Assembly (NCBI GenBank): GCA_026122225.1
Contig: JANEZZ010000463.1
Coordinates: 310,001 to 374,000, forward strand
Direction of reading: 5' to 3'
Source: Heloderma charlesbogerti
Taxonomy: Eukaryota; Chordata; Lepidosauria; Squamata; Helodermatidae
DNA: 64,000 bases
The notes under the pieces were generated by a model, which saw only the letters and a program-made list of their open reading frames with translations, made no database searches and was not told where the DNA came from. The translations under genes and the position numbers were made by a program. Below, in pieces: positions 55,256 to 64,000 of this stretch. Numbering within the stretch: the stretch's first letter is position 1; each line of letters starts with the position of its first letter.

Positions 55256-56714
55256 ATTCAAAAGGCGTTCTAATGTCTACATTTCTTTTTAAAAAATACA
55301 GATTATCACAATGAGCATGGCTTTAACACTGGCATGGATTTAACAGACAAGGATTTATTTCAAGGAGCCACTGAGGGAGTTTTTGTTAAGTAAGGAGACT
55401 AAGGATCTCCAACAACAAAAACTGGCACCCTTACAAAACCAAATTGCCAGAATCCCTTTGAGGAAGGGCTGTCAGTTAAACCAATTTAAAAATAGCTAAA
55501 GGGACAATTCACATATTACAACTGGCCACTTTATTTTCTCCTTCTTTCAGGTCACGTGAGCATTCTGCCCACATAGAACACTGTGAAGGTGAGAACTAGG
55601 AACCAATTGGCTTCCAGGGAAACATCTGCCACAACCAGGGATGCACATTTTTGGAGCTGCTCTGATTACAGAAGGTATAGCTACAGTATTTTGAGCAGTT
55701 CCCAGCTCATTCAATACACTGCTTAATATGAGCAGACTACTTGCACAAGCCAAGAGGGTGGAAAATGAGCAGCCAATTACAAAGATAAAGCTAACCCCAA
55801 TGTTTTGCGTTACATATGGCTGAAGAGTAACACACCACTTAAACTATGTGCATATTTTATGTTCTTCCTGTATTTACACCAGGGCTCTAAATTTGGTGTA
55901 CATGTTAATCAGAACTAACGACTGCCCACATCCCCCCCCCAGGTTTTCACACATGAGTGGTGTTGTCTGAAGAGGCGTTTCTCTGTCCTCAACTTGCTGC
56001 TCCCAATTGCTATCACACACTTGACCCCCCCACTGCCCTATTTTACAGATATGAGTACCAGACATTCCAAATGTCCCACTGCCCTTGTACAGGTCTCTTA
56101 GCTGGTTATTTTGTCTTGTCTTTGTCATTGCAAAGGTGGATGGATCACTTTGACCCAACCTGGGCCCTGATGGGGTTTCACCTGCTAGTCAAGCTCCTGA
56201 TCCATCGGCTGTAAGCTATACACAGATACATAGAGACTTTTAATTGCTGAAGCAATCATTACATTGCTCAATATGAACAGAATTCTGAACAGAAGCTTTC
56301 CTGAAGCGTTCCAAGAGTTTCCCTCAGACCCTCTAGATACCAACAACTCAGTTATGAAATTTGAAAAGTTTGTTTTGGATTAAGATAGATGTAAAACATT
56401 TTAGAGCAGTGGGGCCACTCTGAAAGCACTCCCAGTACAATCAGTCCAAAAGCAACTATTTCTTTCCAGCATCAAGCTGAGGGGAGAAGACAGTTCTGCA
56501 AATTTGAAGCAGGTCAGATATGCAAAGCACTGATTGGCTGGCACCCATGATGTCTCCAATGAATCTCCACACAACCGCTACAGCAATTCTGCATTTTTAT
56601 TTTAAGTTTCTGTTATTTAATTAGTGAGGTGACAAATGAATGGATAGTCACGTGAACGTTCATGCGGCACTTCAAAGAAAAAAGACAGATCGCCACTTCA
56701 AGTGCAGGAAAACA
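55256..56714. other. 5' flank or intron 1, no recognised feature
   Basis: This is complex sequence without an identifiable repeat or exon. A C-run lies at 55932-55940. Confidence 0.45.
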
Positions 56715-57655
56715 TTACATAAGAAGAGCCATGCTGGATCAGCCCAAGGGTCCATCTAGTCCAGCATTATGTTCACACAGTGGCCAACCAGCTGTCAACC
56801 AGGAACCCACAAGCAGGGCACAAGTGCAAGAACACCCTTCCGCCCATGTTCCCCAGCAACTGATGTATATAAGCTTACTGCTTCTGCTACTGGAGGTAGC
56901 TCATAGCTATCGGAACTAGTAGCCACTGATAGCCTTCTCCTCCAGGTATTTATCTAACCCCCTTTTAAAGCCAAGGGGCCGCGGTGGCTTAGTGGTTAAG
57001 ACGCTGAACTGCAGACTGGAAGGTCGGCAGGTCAGCAGTTCGAGACCCGAGTGCTGCGTGACGGAGTGAGCTCCCGTCTTCAGTCCCAGCTCCTGCCAAC
57101 CTAGCAGTTCGAAAGCAAGAAATTGCAAGTAGATAAATAGGTACCGCTTCGGCGGGAAAGGTAACAGCGTTCCGTGCACCTCGGTGTTCAGTCATGCCGG
57201 CCACATGACCACGGAAGCGTCTTCGGACAGCGCTGGCTCTTCGGCTTAGAAACGGGGATGAGACCCTAGAGTCGGACACGACTGGTTGGGGACACCTTTA
57301 CCTTTACCTTTTAAAGCCATCCAAATTGGTGGCCATCACTACACCCTGAGTTAGCGAATTCCATAATTACACTATGTGCTGTGTGAAGAAATACTTCCCT
57401 TTATCTGTCCTGAATCTCCCACCAATCAGCTTCATGGGATGACCCTGGGTTCTAATATTTTGAGAGAGGGAGAAAAATGTCTCCCTATCCACATTCTCCA
57501 CACCATGCATAATTTTATACACATCTAACATGTCTCCCCTTACCCTCCTTTTTTCCAAGCTAAACAAGCCCAGCTATTGCAACCTTCCCTCATAGGGGAG
57601 ATGCTCCAGGCCCTTGATCATTTTAGTTGCCTTTTTCTGAACTTTTTCCAACTGA
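56715..57655 (-). mobile_element. CR1 LINE 3' fragment (lineage A), split by a SINE
   Basis: The antisense CR1 3' end (TTACATAAGAAGAGCCATGC, TCCATCTAGTCCAGCATTAT) runs upward to coding sequence. The minus strand from 57567 to 57367 encodes MFSLEKRRVRGDMLDVYKIM and VDRETFFSLSQN, the C-terminal domain of CR1 ORF2. The Sauria-type SINE at 56973-57306 interrupts the 3' untranslated region. This is the least decayed copy of lineage A in the window. Confidence 0.88.
56973..57306 (+). mobile_element. Sauria-type tRNA SINE, copy 2, in CR1
   Basis: The head GGTGGCTTAGTGGTTAAGAC and B box CAGTTCGAGACCCGAG, the body, and the BovB-like GAGTCGGACACGACTGG with an ACCTTTACCTTTACC tail are intact. A perfect 12-base target duplication, CCTTTTAAAGCC, lies at 56961-56972 and 57307-57318. 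Removing the insert restores the CR1 sequence seen in other copies. The perfect duplication and the close match to copy 1 suggest a recent insertion. Confidence 0.96.
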
Positions 57656-58163
57656 CAACAAGACTGACAACTGAGCTCATGTTCAGTTCCTTGCCATGCA
57701 TGTTTTGCACTGCTATGGGGAGGAAACAGGGGTCACCCTGAAGCTGAGGAATGTGCTGTTAGGCCTATTTTAATATTACATCCGTCTTCTCAAGCACACA
57801 TAAAGTGGGCCACGGAATACATAGTTTGCATGCAGGAGGTCCTAACTTTAATTTTCTCTAGCTTTTAAAGGAAGACTTGGAAAGACCTATTTTGGAGAAT
57901 GTGGAAAGTCATTGACAGTCAATGGAAACAGCACTGAGCTGGATGAATCAATGGTCCAACTCAGCTTAAGGCATGTGCTATGTTTTGACAGCTTGGTTGA
58001 AATGACTGCCAGGATACTTTGGAAGATTAATGCCCTAAGATCCTTGGTGCTGCAAATACAATGTGCACTCTGCATCTACATAACAGCATTACCAGTTCAG
58101 ATCAATAGGCTATCAGATCAGCCACCTCCTGTCTCCAGCTATTATCTGATAGAGATGCTACAG
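57656..58163. other. 5' flank or intron 1, no recognised feature
   Basis: Nothing recognisable is seen in this stretch on either strand. Confidence 0.45.
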
Positions 58164-58352
58164 AGCCAGTGTGGTGTAGTGGTTACAGCACTGGACTAGG
58201 ACTGGGGAGACCTGGGTTCTAATCTTTGGCCCAGTCACTGACTCTCAGCCTAACCTACCTCACAGGGTTGTCGTGAGGCTAAAATGGAGAGGAGGTTCAC
58301 ATACACTACCTTGAGTTCCTTGTAGGAGAAGGCAGGACATAAATGTAACAAA
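58164..58352 (+). mobile_element. MIR-like (CORE-type) tRNA SINE
   Basis: The head GCCAGTGTGGTGTAGTGGTT carries an A box and GACCTGGGTTCTAATC the B box. The body has CCTAACCTACCTCACAGGGT and TGTCGTGAGGCTAAAATGGA, very close to mammalian MIR. The 3' end has TACACTACCTTGAGTTCCTT and an ACAAATAAA tail. A stretch after the B box is deleted compared with the copy at 4697. Confidence 0.8.
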
Positions 58353-58795
58353 TAAACAATCATGCAAGAGCTAAGGACAGTAATGCAGTATTGTGCCTGA
58401 GCTTTGGCACTACAAGAATTAGGTAGTATGAATAACTACGAACTACTTGAGTGATAGACATTGATATTCCTGTCCTCTGCTAGGAATTCATGAAGTCTAT
58501 TTTGAACCTTAGATGCAGAAGGAGTCTTTAGTTTTAGTTTTTCCAGCTGCAACTCAGTGCCTCTGAAAAGTGTCTTCCACTTCCCACATTTTAAGGATCC
58601 TCATTTCATTAGCACTGGGTAAACGTTGCAGTATACAATAAGTGGCATTTGAAAGGGGATGAGATTCATTGCAAATTAAGAATTCAGGTCTATTTAGGAA
58701 AACTCCTCTTAAAGCAAATTCATAGCCAAGAGAAGATATGGATCATCATCTGCCTTTTCCAACTAAAGGGAAAATGTGTTTCCCCCCAAATACTG

Positions 58796-59030
58796 GCTCA
58801 GTTCAGACACCATGCCAAACCCTTAACTATGCTTGGATAAGATTTATGAATTGACAAACCAGAACCTATACCATAGTTGGAAGCGGGTTTCCAAATCACA
58901 GTTTGGCATGATCTAAGCTGGCAAACAATAATTACATCCATCACTCTGCCTCAAGAGGCTGTTGCACCATGGAGACAGTTACAAACTCAGAAAGCTGAGT
59001 GCAGAGCACAGGGCAAAAAACAAAAGCAGA
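58796..59030. mobile_element. Partial copy of the GTGCCAAAC TIR transposon
   Basis: The left end GCTCAGTTCAGACACCATGC and an inverted CAGCTTAGATCATGCCAAAC at about 58900-58918 resemble the ends at 53415-53797. Internal CTCAAGAGGCTGTTGCACC (58953) also matches. Its right border is not clear. Confidence 0.45.
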
Positions 59031-59159
59031 TTAACAGAAAAATATGCATTTGTCTGTTTATTTACTTGAACAAACTATTTCCACAGCATCAGCACGGAAG
59101 TGCTTTCAGGAGGCATGGCAAATTTTAAAAAATAAAACTGTTATGATTAGACATTACAT

Positions 59160-59770
59160 CAGGGGCGTCGTTAGGAGGGCCACCTGGGCACAGGCCCTGG
59201 ATCTTTTTTGAGCTGTGCCCCAGATCTTTTGACCTGTCCTAATTACCATTTTTTTTACATTTTCCCATTGATTTGAATTTGAAAACAAAAATGGCCATAT
59301 CTTCTTTAGTTTGTAAGATAAATACATGAGATTTGGGGGCTTGGTAGCCCCTATGGAACTGATTGAATCTGCCAAATGTCAGGCAGTTAGGTCCAGTGGT
59401 TTTCGTGCTACTCACAGGTAAAATTTGCTATTTTCAAGAAAATCTGTCAAAGCAAAGAGCTACATTTTTTTGTGCTTCCACATACATGCATGGGATTTTG
59501 GGACCTGCAAGCCCCCATAGAGATGACTGAGCCTGCCAAATTTCAGACAGTTAGGCCTAGTGGCTTTTGTGCTAGCCACAGATAAAATGTGCTTTTTCCA
59601 AGAAAATGTGTCAAAACAAAGAACTATAATTTCTTTGTTCTTCCACATAAGTGTATGGAATTTGGCGAGTTGGAAGCCCCCGTGGAGCTGACTGAACCTG
59701 TGAAATTTCAGACAGTTAGGTCCAGTGGCTTTTGCGCTAGCCATGCGTAAAGTTTCCATTTCTCAAAGTA
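59160..59770. repeat. Tandem array of three 165-base units, with hAT-like border
   Basis: The word CTGCCAAATTTCAGACAGTT and its variants recur at 59369, 59533 and 59698, spaced 164 and 165 bases. Whole units match, including CTTTTGTGCTAGCCACAG and TTCCACATAYRTG-type segments. At 59160 the block begins CAGGGGCGTCGTTAGG, a hAT-type terminus. No opposite end is found. The minus strand stays open across two units (99 codons), as 165 is a multiple of three, but no domain is recognised. Confidence 0.7.
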
Positions 59771-60455
59771 TAAAACAAGAAGTACAAACTGTCAAGTCAC
59801 CCAGGGGATTAGAGATCCTAATCAGAAGATGTTTAAGGTGACCATTAGGAGGTCACTATCCCTAATCTCTGGTGTAGGGTTTTTTTTGAGGCGCAAAAAA
59901 CTTCTCTCCCCCTACTTTTCTGCTCTTACATGCCCACTGTTGTGAGCTTGCCTGCAATGAAATTTTGAAGAGGGAGAAGGAAGGAAAGAAAGAGCTCCAT
60001 GTGAAATACTGAAATCAGATTTTACTGCCCCAAACTGGAACCTTTGGGTTCTGCAAAAGTTTAGTAGCTTCAGTAAAGCAAGGGATCCAATCAGCCTCCA
60101 CAAACTTCTTTCTCCTCCTCCACTTTAATTTCTCCTAAATAGCTGTAGGACTCAAATAATCCCAAAGGGAGGATTAGGACTATGTGGTGTCATGATCGAG
60201 AAACTGCTGGGGCTTTTAAATAGGTTCTGCAGTTTAAAAAAAGATAGAAAAAGCCTTCAGCCGCCTCACCTGATAAAGTTCATTTAAGTACATGCAACCC
60301 TTACAAACCCTCCACAGCCTCCTAAATTCCTTTGAAGTACTACCACTCTGTAAGGAGCCACTTGGCTTAGGGAATTCTCTCTGCCCCCCACCGCCGCACA
60401 CATTTCCAATCACCGTTCTTCTTCTTCCCTCTCCTCCCCTCCCCTCCCATCTCCT
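59771..60455. other. 5' flank or intron 1, no recognised feature
   Basis: No exon or repeat is recognised apart from pyrimidine-rich sequence leading into the microsatellite at 60456. Confidence 0.4.
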
Positions 60456-60457
60456 GT

Positions 60458-60495
<38 letters not shown>
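60456..60495. repeat. (TTTC)n microsatellite
   Basis: About ten TTTC units in a row. It makes the Phe/Ser-rich open frame that spans 60292-60537 non-credible. Confidence 0.95.
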
Positions 60496-60496
<1 letters not shown>

Positions 60497-60715
60497 CTTC
60501 TTTATTCCACCCAGAGCATATCTTGGGGAATTCTTAAAGAGAATTCTCTTCGGTGGGCAAGAGAAGTTCTGAACTGTATTTGACTTTATACAAACAGATA
60601 AGAGGGCTGGTTTTTCTCCTTCTCACTCAAGCCTTTGAGTAAAGTGGGTTCACATGGTTGCAGAGAAACAAAACTGGAGCTATTTTGTCTGTCAGTTGCC
60701 ATTATCCAGCAATAG

Positions 60716-60925
60716 GAAGGGCTGTAGCTCAGTGGCAGAGCGCATGCTTGGCATGCAGAAGGTCCCAGGTTCAATCCCCAGCATCTCCAGGTAGGGCGAG
60801 GAAAGAATCCTGCCTGAAACCCTGGAGAGCTGCTGCTGCCAGTCAGTGTCAACAGTACTGCGCTAGATGGTCCCAAGGTCTGACTCCGTACAAGGCAGCT
60901 TCCTGTGTTCCTATGAAGAAAAAGC
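60716..60925 (+). mobile_element. tRNA-Ala-like SINE, best copy
   Basis: The head GGGCTGTAGCTCAGTGGCAG and AGCGCATGCTTGGCATGC, with B box CCAGGTTCAATCCCCAGC, is close to tRNA-Ala over about 70 bases. The anticodon stem has mismatches. A body (CCTGGAGAGCTGCTGCTGCC) and a 3' part (GGCAGCTTCCTGTGTTCCTA) follow, the last part resembling lineage-A CR1 3' ends. The fused tail and broken anticodon stem exclude a tRNA gene. Confidence 0.85.
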
Positions 60926-60990
60926 CTTAATAAAAATAGGAGTTTTAGGTTTGTTTTTTAAGTGGAAGGGAGATAAATATTGCTCATTTA

Positions 60991-61072
60991 TGCAGTCCTA
61001 TATATGCCTACTGAGAAGTCCCATTATGTTTAATGTGGCTTACCCTCAGGAAAGTGTGCATAGGATTCCAGC
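60991..61072. repeat. Palindromic MITE of the CAATCCTATG family
   Basis: TGCAGTCCTATATATGCCTA on the left and, inward from the right, TGCTGGAATCCTATGCACAC form the ends. Inner words GAGAAGTCCCATTATG and TGTGGCTTACCC are the other half of the palindrome. TTTACTCAGAAATAAGTCC at 61118 resembles a further half copy. Confidence 0.6.
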
Positions 61073-61592
61073 ACAAGTTACTTTTGCAGGGAGGTTTGCA
61101 CCTTGACGTTCTACATGTTTACTCAGAAATAAGTCCTGAGTTGTGAGCATGGTACTGCAGGCTTAATACAGTGCCTACCCAATTCTGTCTAATGAACTGA
61201 CTACCCTTTCAGCTCAGTTCTATGAATGTTTTGTCATTTGTGGGTTTGGGATTTCTTTTGCATGAACTCTAGCTTCAGTGGTGAGGGAAAGGCACTTAGT
61301 GCATGCTCAGAGTTTCTCCATAACTGAGCCCTAGTTTTGAAAACAGACTCATTGGCTGAATCCTGGTGAAGTCTTGGCACAAATGAAGTTATGGGGAGAA
61401 AGATACAATGAGAGCTTGTGCATAGAGATGAGTTGCACAAAACAAGACTTCTGTTTTATGAAAAGTTGCTGGAGGATGATAGGATGAGAAGGGATGGTTG
61501 CATGGAGGGGAATAGAATTGGTAGGAGGAGATTGCAAGTGCTCAGTGGTGAAAGGAGAACATTCTGCACATGCTCAGAGGCAATCTCTATTT

Positions 61593-61735
61593 AAGAACAT
61601 AAGAAGAGCCATGCTGCATCAGACCAAGCTCCATCCAGTCCAGCATTCTGTTCACACAGTGGCCAACCAGATGCCCATTGAAAACCCACAAGCAGGACAT
61701 GAGTGCAATAGCACCTTCCCACCCATGTTCCCCCG
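61593..61735 (-). mobile_element. CR1 3' fragment (lineage A)
   Basis: TTAAGAACATAAGAAGAGCC, then AGTCCAGCATTCTGTTCACA and ACATGAGTGCAATAGCACCT, is the antisense 3' end of lineage A, truncated after about 140 bases. Its minus strand closes in TTCTTATGTTCTTAA, unlike lineage B. Confidence 0.85.
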
Positions 61736-62276
61736 CTGCTAACAATGCTGAAATGTAGAATGCATGTATATCCTTCAGAAACTTTTCAGGTTTCTTACCT
61801 GGGGGACACCTCTAATGACCTGTGCAATGTCATACAATTTTACTCCAAAACTATTGGGGAAGGGGTGAATGGAAGGGAAAGCAAATCACTCCTTCCCCTA
61901 AACTGGAGAACTCCCCTACCACATGAACTGCTGCACCTATCCTTCTGAAACTTTGCTGGTTTCTTACTTAGGGACAACTCAGAACAATGGTCCTCAAGGA
62001 ACCTAGGGAGAAAGGTATGGCCTCTTTTGGAGACCTCAAAATGTCAAGGCTACCCTTGCACAAAAACCCTTGTGGCTAGCATTCTGAAATTTGGCAGACA
62101 TGATCTCCTCTGATGGGGCAATGAATCCTGAAATGTTTATCCAAATCTTCCAAGGAATTAAAACATTATTGGCAGTTCCCTTTAAAAGAAAATCAAAATA
62201 TAAACACTGCACCTATTTTTCTGACATTGGGCAGGTGTAATCCCCTTCTAGGGGGCTACTATGCCTGAAATTATCC
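61736..62276. repeat. Decayed tandem repeat block
   Basis: TATCCTTCAGAAACTTTTCA at 61769 and TATCCTTCTGAAACTTTGCT at 61938 begin similar stretches (then GGTTTCTTACYTRGGG). Further decayed relatives start near 62085 and 62214. The word CTGAAATTTGGCAGA at 62091 is the inverse of the unit word in the array at 59160, so the two may be one family in opposite orientation. Confidence 0.45.
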
Positions 62277-62345
62277 CGTCTATCTATCTATCTATCTATC
62301 TATCTATTTATTTATTTCTATACCGCCCAATAGCCGAAGCTCTCT
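62277..62345 (-). repeat. (CTAT)n microsatellite on an antisense L2 tail
   Basis: A CTAT run passes into TTTATTTATTTCTATACCGC and CCAATAGCCGAAGCTCTCTG, the inverted L2 3' tail with its hairpin. The microsatellite probably grew from the tail repeats. Confidence 0.85.
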
Positions 62346-62589
62346 GAGAACCCAGTTCTGACCAAGAGAAAAAAACTTACATGCAATTTTTTTCCTAATT
62401 TCCCATGGTAGTCAACAGGAAGCATAAAGACTCATTTTCCTAAACCTTGACTCAGGTTTGGTGCTGAGCTGAAGTGGTCCGACTACAAATTGGCCCAAGC
62501 AGAAGTGGGATGTTTTCCAAAATGCTGAATCGGGGTCTGAGTTGAAGTGGGATGTGGTGTCAGTGCACACTTCTTATGTATGTATGTAA

Positions 62590-62659
62590 TCTATACACAC
62601 ACACAAGCACACTGCATGCACACACACACATAAATATATATATATTAGACGTGCGTTTA

Positions 62660-62690
<31 letters not shown>
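62590..62690. repeat. CA / TA / GT compound microsatellite
   Basis: CACACACA, TATATATA and (GT)n runs follow each other, with a short GACGTGCGTTTAGACGTG interlude. The mariner-like element begins directly at the right end. Confidence 0.9.
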
Positions 62691-62759
62691 ACACAAAGTG
62701 GCCAAAAAGTAGGTATACAGTATAGTTTATTTGCATTTTATTACATTTACATTTGTTTC

Positions 62760-63350
62760 ACACTGTTTAATCTCATAAGTGCTCGAAATGTATTCCATCA
62801 ACATTGCAACATTCCTCGAACCTTTCCAGAACACTGACACACAGTATGACACAAATTCCAGACCGCATCAATGTCCATAAATGATTCCGAGATGAACTCT
62901 TTTAATTCATCAACTGTCCAGGGATTCCTCTCAAAAACATTATTCTTTACTATGCCCCCCCCCCCGCAAAAAGAAGTCCATTGGTGTTAAATCAGGTGAA
63001 CATGGCGGCCATTCAATGCTGCCACATCGTCCGATCCAATGCTGTGGAAAAGTGTTGTCAAGATAGTCCCTTACTGCAAAAGCATAATGAGGAGGTGCCC
63101 CATCTTGTTGGAAGAGCAGTTCGGTGAAGTTAGCCCTGGTTCTGAGTTGTGGCACTACCACGTCGCGTAACATGTTTAGGTAATTGTTACTATCCACAGT
63201 TGTATCAAAGAAAACCGGTCCTACAACACCTTCGCTGGACAGTGCACCCCACACTGTGACGCCTGGCTGATTCAGTTGAGATGTGATAGTCATATGAGGA
63301 TTTTCATCTGCCCAATACACACAGTTATGCCTGTTCACACGGCCTGACAA
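62760..63350 (-). pseudogene. Mariner-like transposase, catalytic C-terminal part
   Basis: The frame from 63350 contains GRVNRHNCVYWADENPH, WGALSSEGVVGPVFFD, FQQDGAPPHYA (second catalytic Asp) and WPPCSPDLTPMDFFL (third catalytic Asp), with 36 residues between the two Asp. A homopolymer of C (62956-62966, G in the coding strand) then shifts the frame. The last 60 codons continue in another frame (ERNPWTVDELKEFISESF) to about 62800. The first catalytic Asp is not visible, so this copy is inactive. Confidence 0.85.
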
Positions 63351-63813
63351 CTTGAAACTGACCAGATGATCTTATCAAGAAGATTTGGTTACGCATCATC
63401 TCACAGAATTGCAACCGATGGTCTGGGTCGTCCTCCAGAAGACCACGTAACAGCCTTGGACGGTACGGCTTCAATTTCAATTTACGCATTAAACATTGCA
63501 ACGACATTCTAGGTATGGGCAGCTGCTTAGACGCACATTGTGTCAACTTTTTCGGACTGCTCACAAATGTCAGAGTGACTCTCATCTCATTTTCCTCTGT
63601 CACAGACGTCCTAGGACGTCCAGATTTCAGTGCATTAGCTACTGCACCTGTTGCTTCAAATTTATGTCTAAGACGATAAATTGTCAGACGTGTTGGTGGA
63701 GGAGTGTCGGATGCTTCTTGCCACGCTGTGTGCACCCGCTCAACATTTTCAGTCCTCCAGTACTGCTTTAGAATCCACTTTCTTTGTTCTTGACTCAAGT
63801 TCACTGCCATCAT
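63325..63813 (-). pseudogene. Mariner-like transposase, DNA-binding N-terminal half
   Basis: The 162 residues start MMAVNLSQEQRKWILKQYWR, a paired-type helix-turn-helix, and continue with a second HTH (LTIYRLRHKFEATGAVANAL) and the GRPRT linker typical of mariner proteins. The frame shifts shortly after LLEDDPDHRLQFCEMM, close to the site of the first catalytic Asp. A few bases appear lost there. Confidence 0.88.
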
Positions 63814-64000
63814 TCACAATATCAGTAAAAAAAAACACAACTAAACAACGGTATACCTACTTAAGGGCCTCACTCCTCACACTTAACTGATTTAACTGTC
63901 ACTCCCTGTCACTCACTCTTCCCAACTGTCATTCTGACTCCATCCACACATCTTCTACCCACACATTCTCTCCCCCTCCCATCAACACTCTAAACAACTG

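Larger units (their letters stand above)
62692..63883 (-). mobile_element. Mariner-like DNA transposon
   Basis: The element is about 1.2 kb, the usual mariner size. Inverted copies of AAGTAGGTATAC lie at 62707-62718 and 63851-63862, each preceded by a GGCC word nearer the end. TA dinucleotides lie at 62690-62691 and 63884-63885, the expected target duplication. A single transposase is encoded on the minus strand with a few frameshifts. The exact ends are approximate because the two outer parts differ in length. Confidence 0.88.

Noticed and set aside
60716..60790. tRNA-Ala gene
   Set aside because: Although about 70 bases look like tRNA-Ala, the anticodon stem has mismatches and the segment runs into a SINE body and tail. 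Similar fused copies lie at 24913 and 44163.
36488..64000. PDIA5 exon 1
   Set aside because: I looked on the minus strand for a start codon plus hydrophobic run ending at a GT donor in phase 0 and found no convincing candidate; no CpG-rich promoter apart from repeats is visible.

Overview
The window is nuclear DNA of a squamate reptile, most likely a lizard. It combines repeats that occur together mainly in squamates: an almost full-length BovB LINE, two tRNA-headed Sauria-type SINEs whose 3' ends match BovB, abundant L2 and CR1 LINEs, and reptile-type tRNA-Ala-like SINEs. The species cannot be fixed from sequence alone.

The only host gene I can support is PDIA5 (protein disulfide isomerase A5, PDIR), on the minus strand. 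Four consecutive coding exons have consensus splice sites and join in phase: exon 2 (36361-36487), exon 3 (30810-30897), exon 4 (5699-5782) and exon 5 (3097-3142). Together they encode most of the N-terminal, non-catalytic thioredoxin-like region of this ER-lumen enzyme. Exon 1 (start codon and signal peptide) was not found; it lies to the right, perhaps beyond the window. The exons for the three catalytic thioredoxin domains lie beyond the left edge.

The rest is intron or 5'-flanking DNA with layered mobile elements. 0-3 kb: an L2 3' end, a TIR element with TTA target duplications and an antisense LINE 3' region. 3-6 kb: PDIA5 exons 4-5, a hAT-like palindrome and a MIR-like SINE. 6.5-10.2 kb: BovB (minus) carrying a clean solo LTR. 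10-31 kb (the 25-kb intron 3): L2 copies, RTE tails, SINEs and long unassigned stretches. 31-36.5 kb: CR1 fragments around exon 3 to exon 2. 37.6-42.3 kb: a nearly complete CR1 with a duplicated 5' leader, an ORF1 with esterase motifs and an ORF2 (endonuclease plus reverse transcriptase) broken by few lesions. 45.3 kb: a 5S rRNA-headed SINE with a CR1 tail. 46-54 kb: TIR elements and an L2 interrupted by a CR1. 56.7-62.3 kb: a CR1 carrying a Sauria-type SINE, further SINEs and two tandem-repeat blocks. 62.7-63.9 kb: a mariner-like transposon.

The elements show partner relationships. The Sauria-type SINEs carry a BovB-like tail, the 5S-headed and tRNA-Ala-like SINEs carry CR1-like tails, and MIR-like SINEs accompany L2. 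No prokaryotic or plasmid feature, CRISPR array or operon is present.
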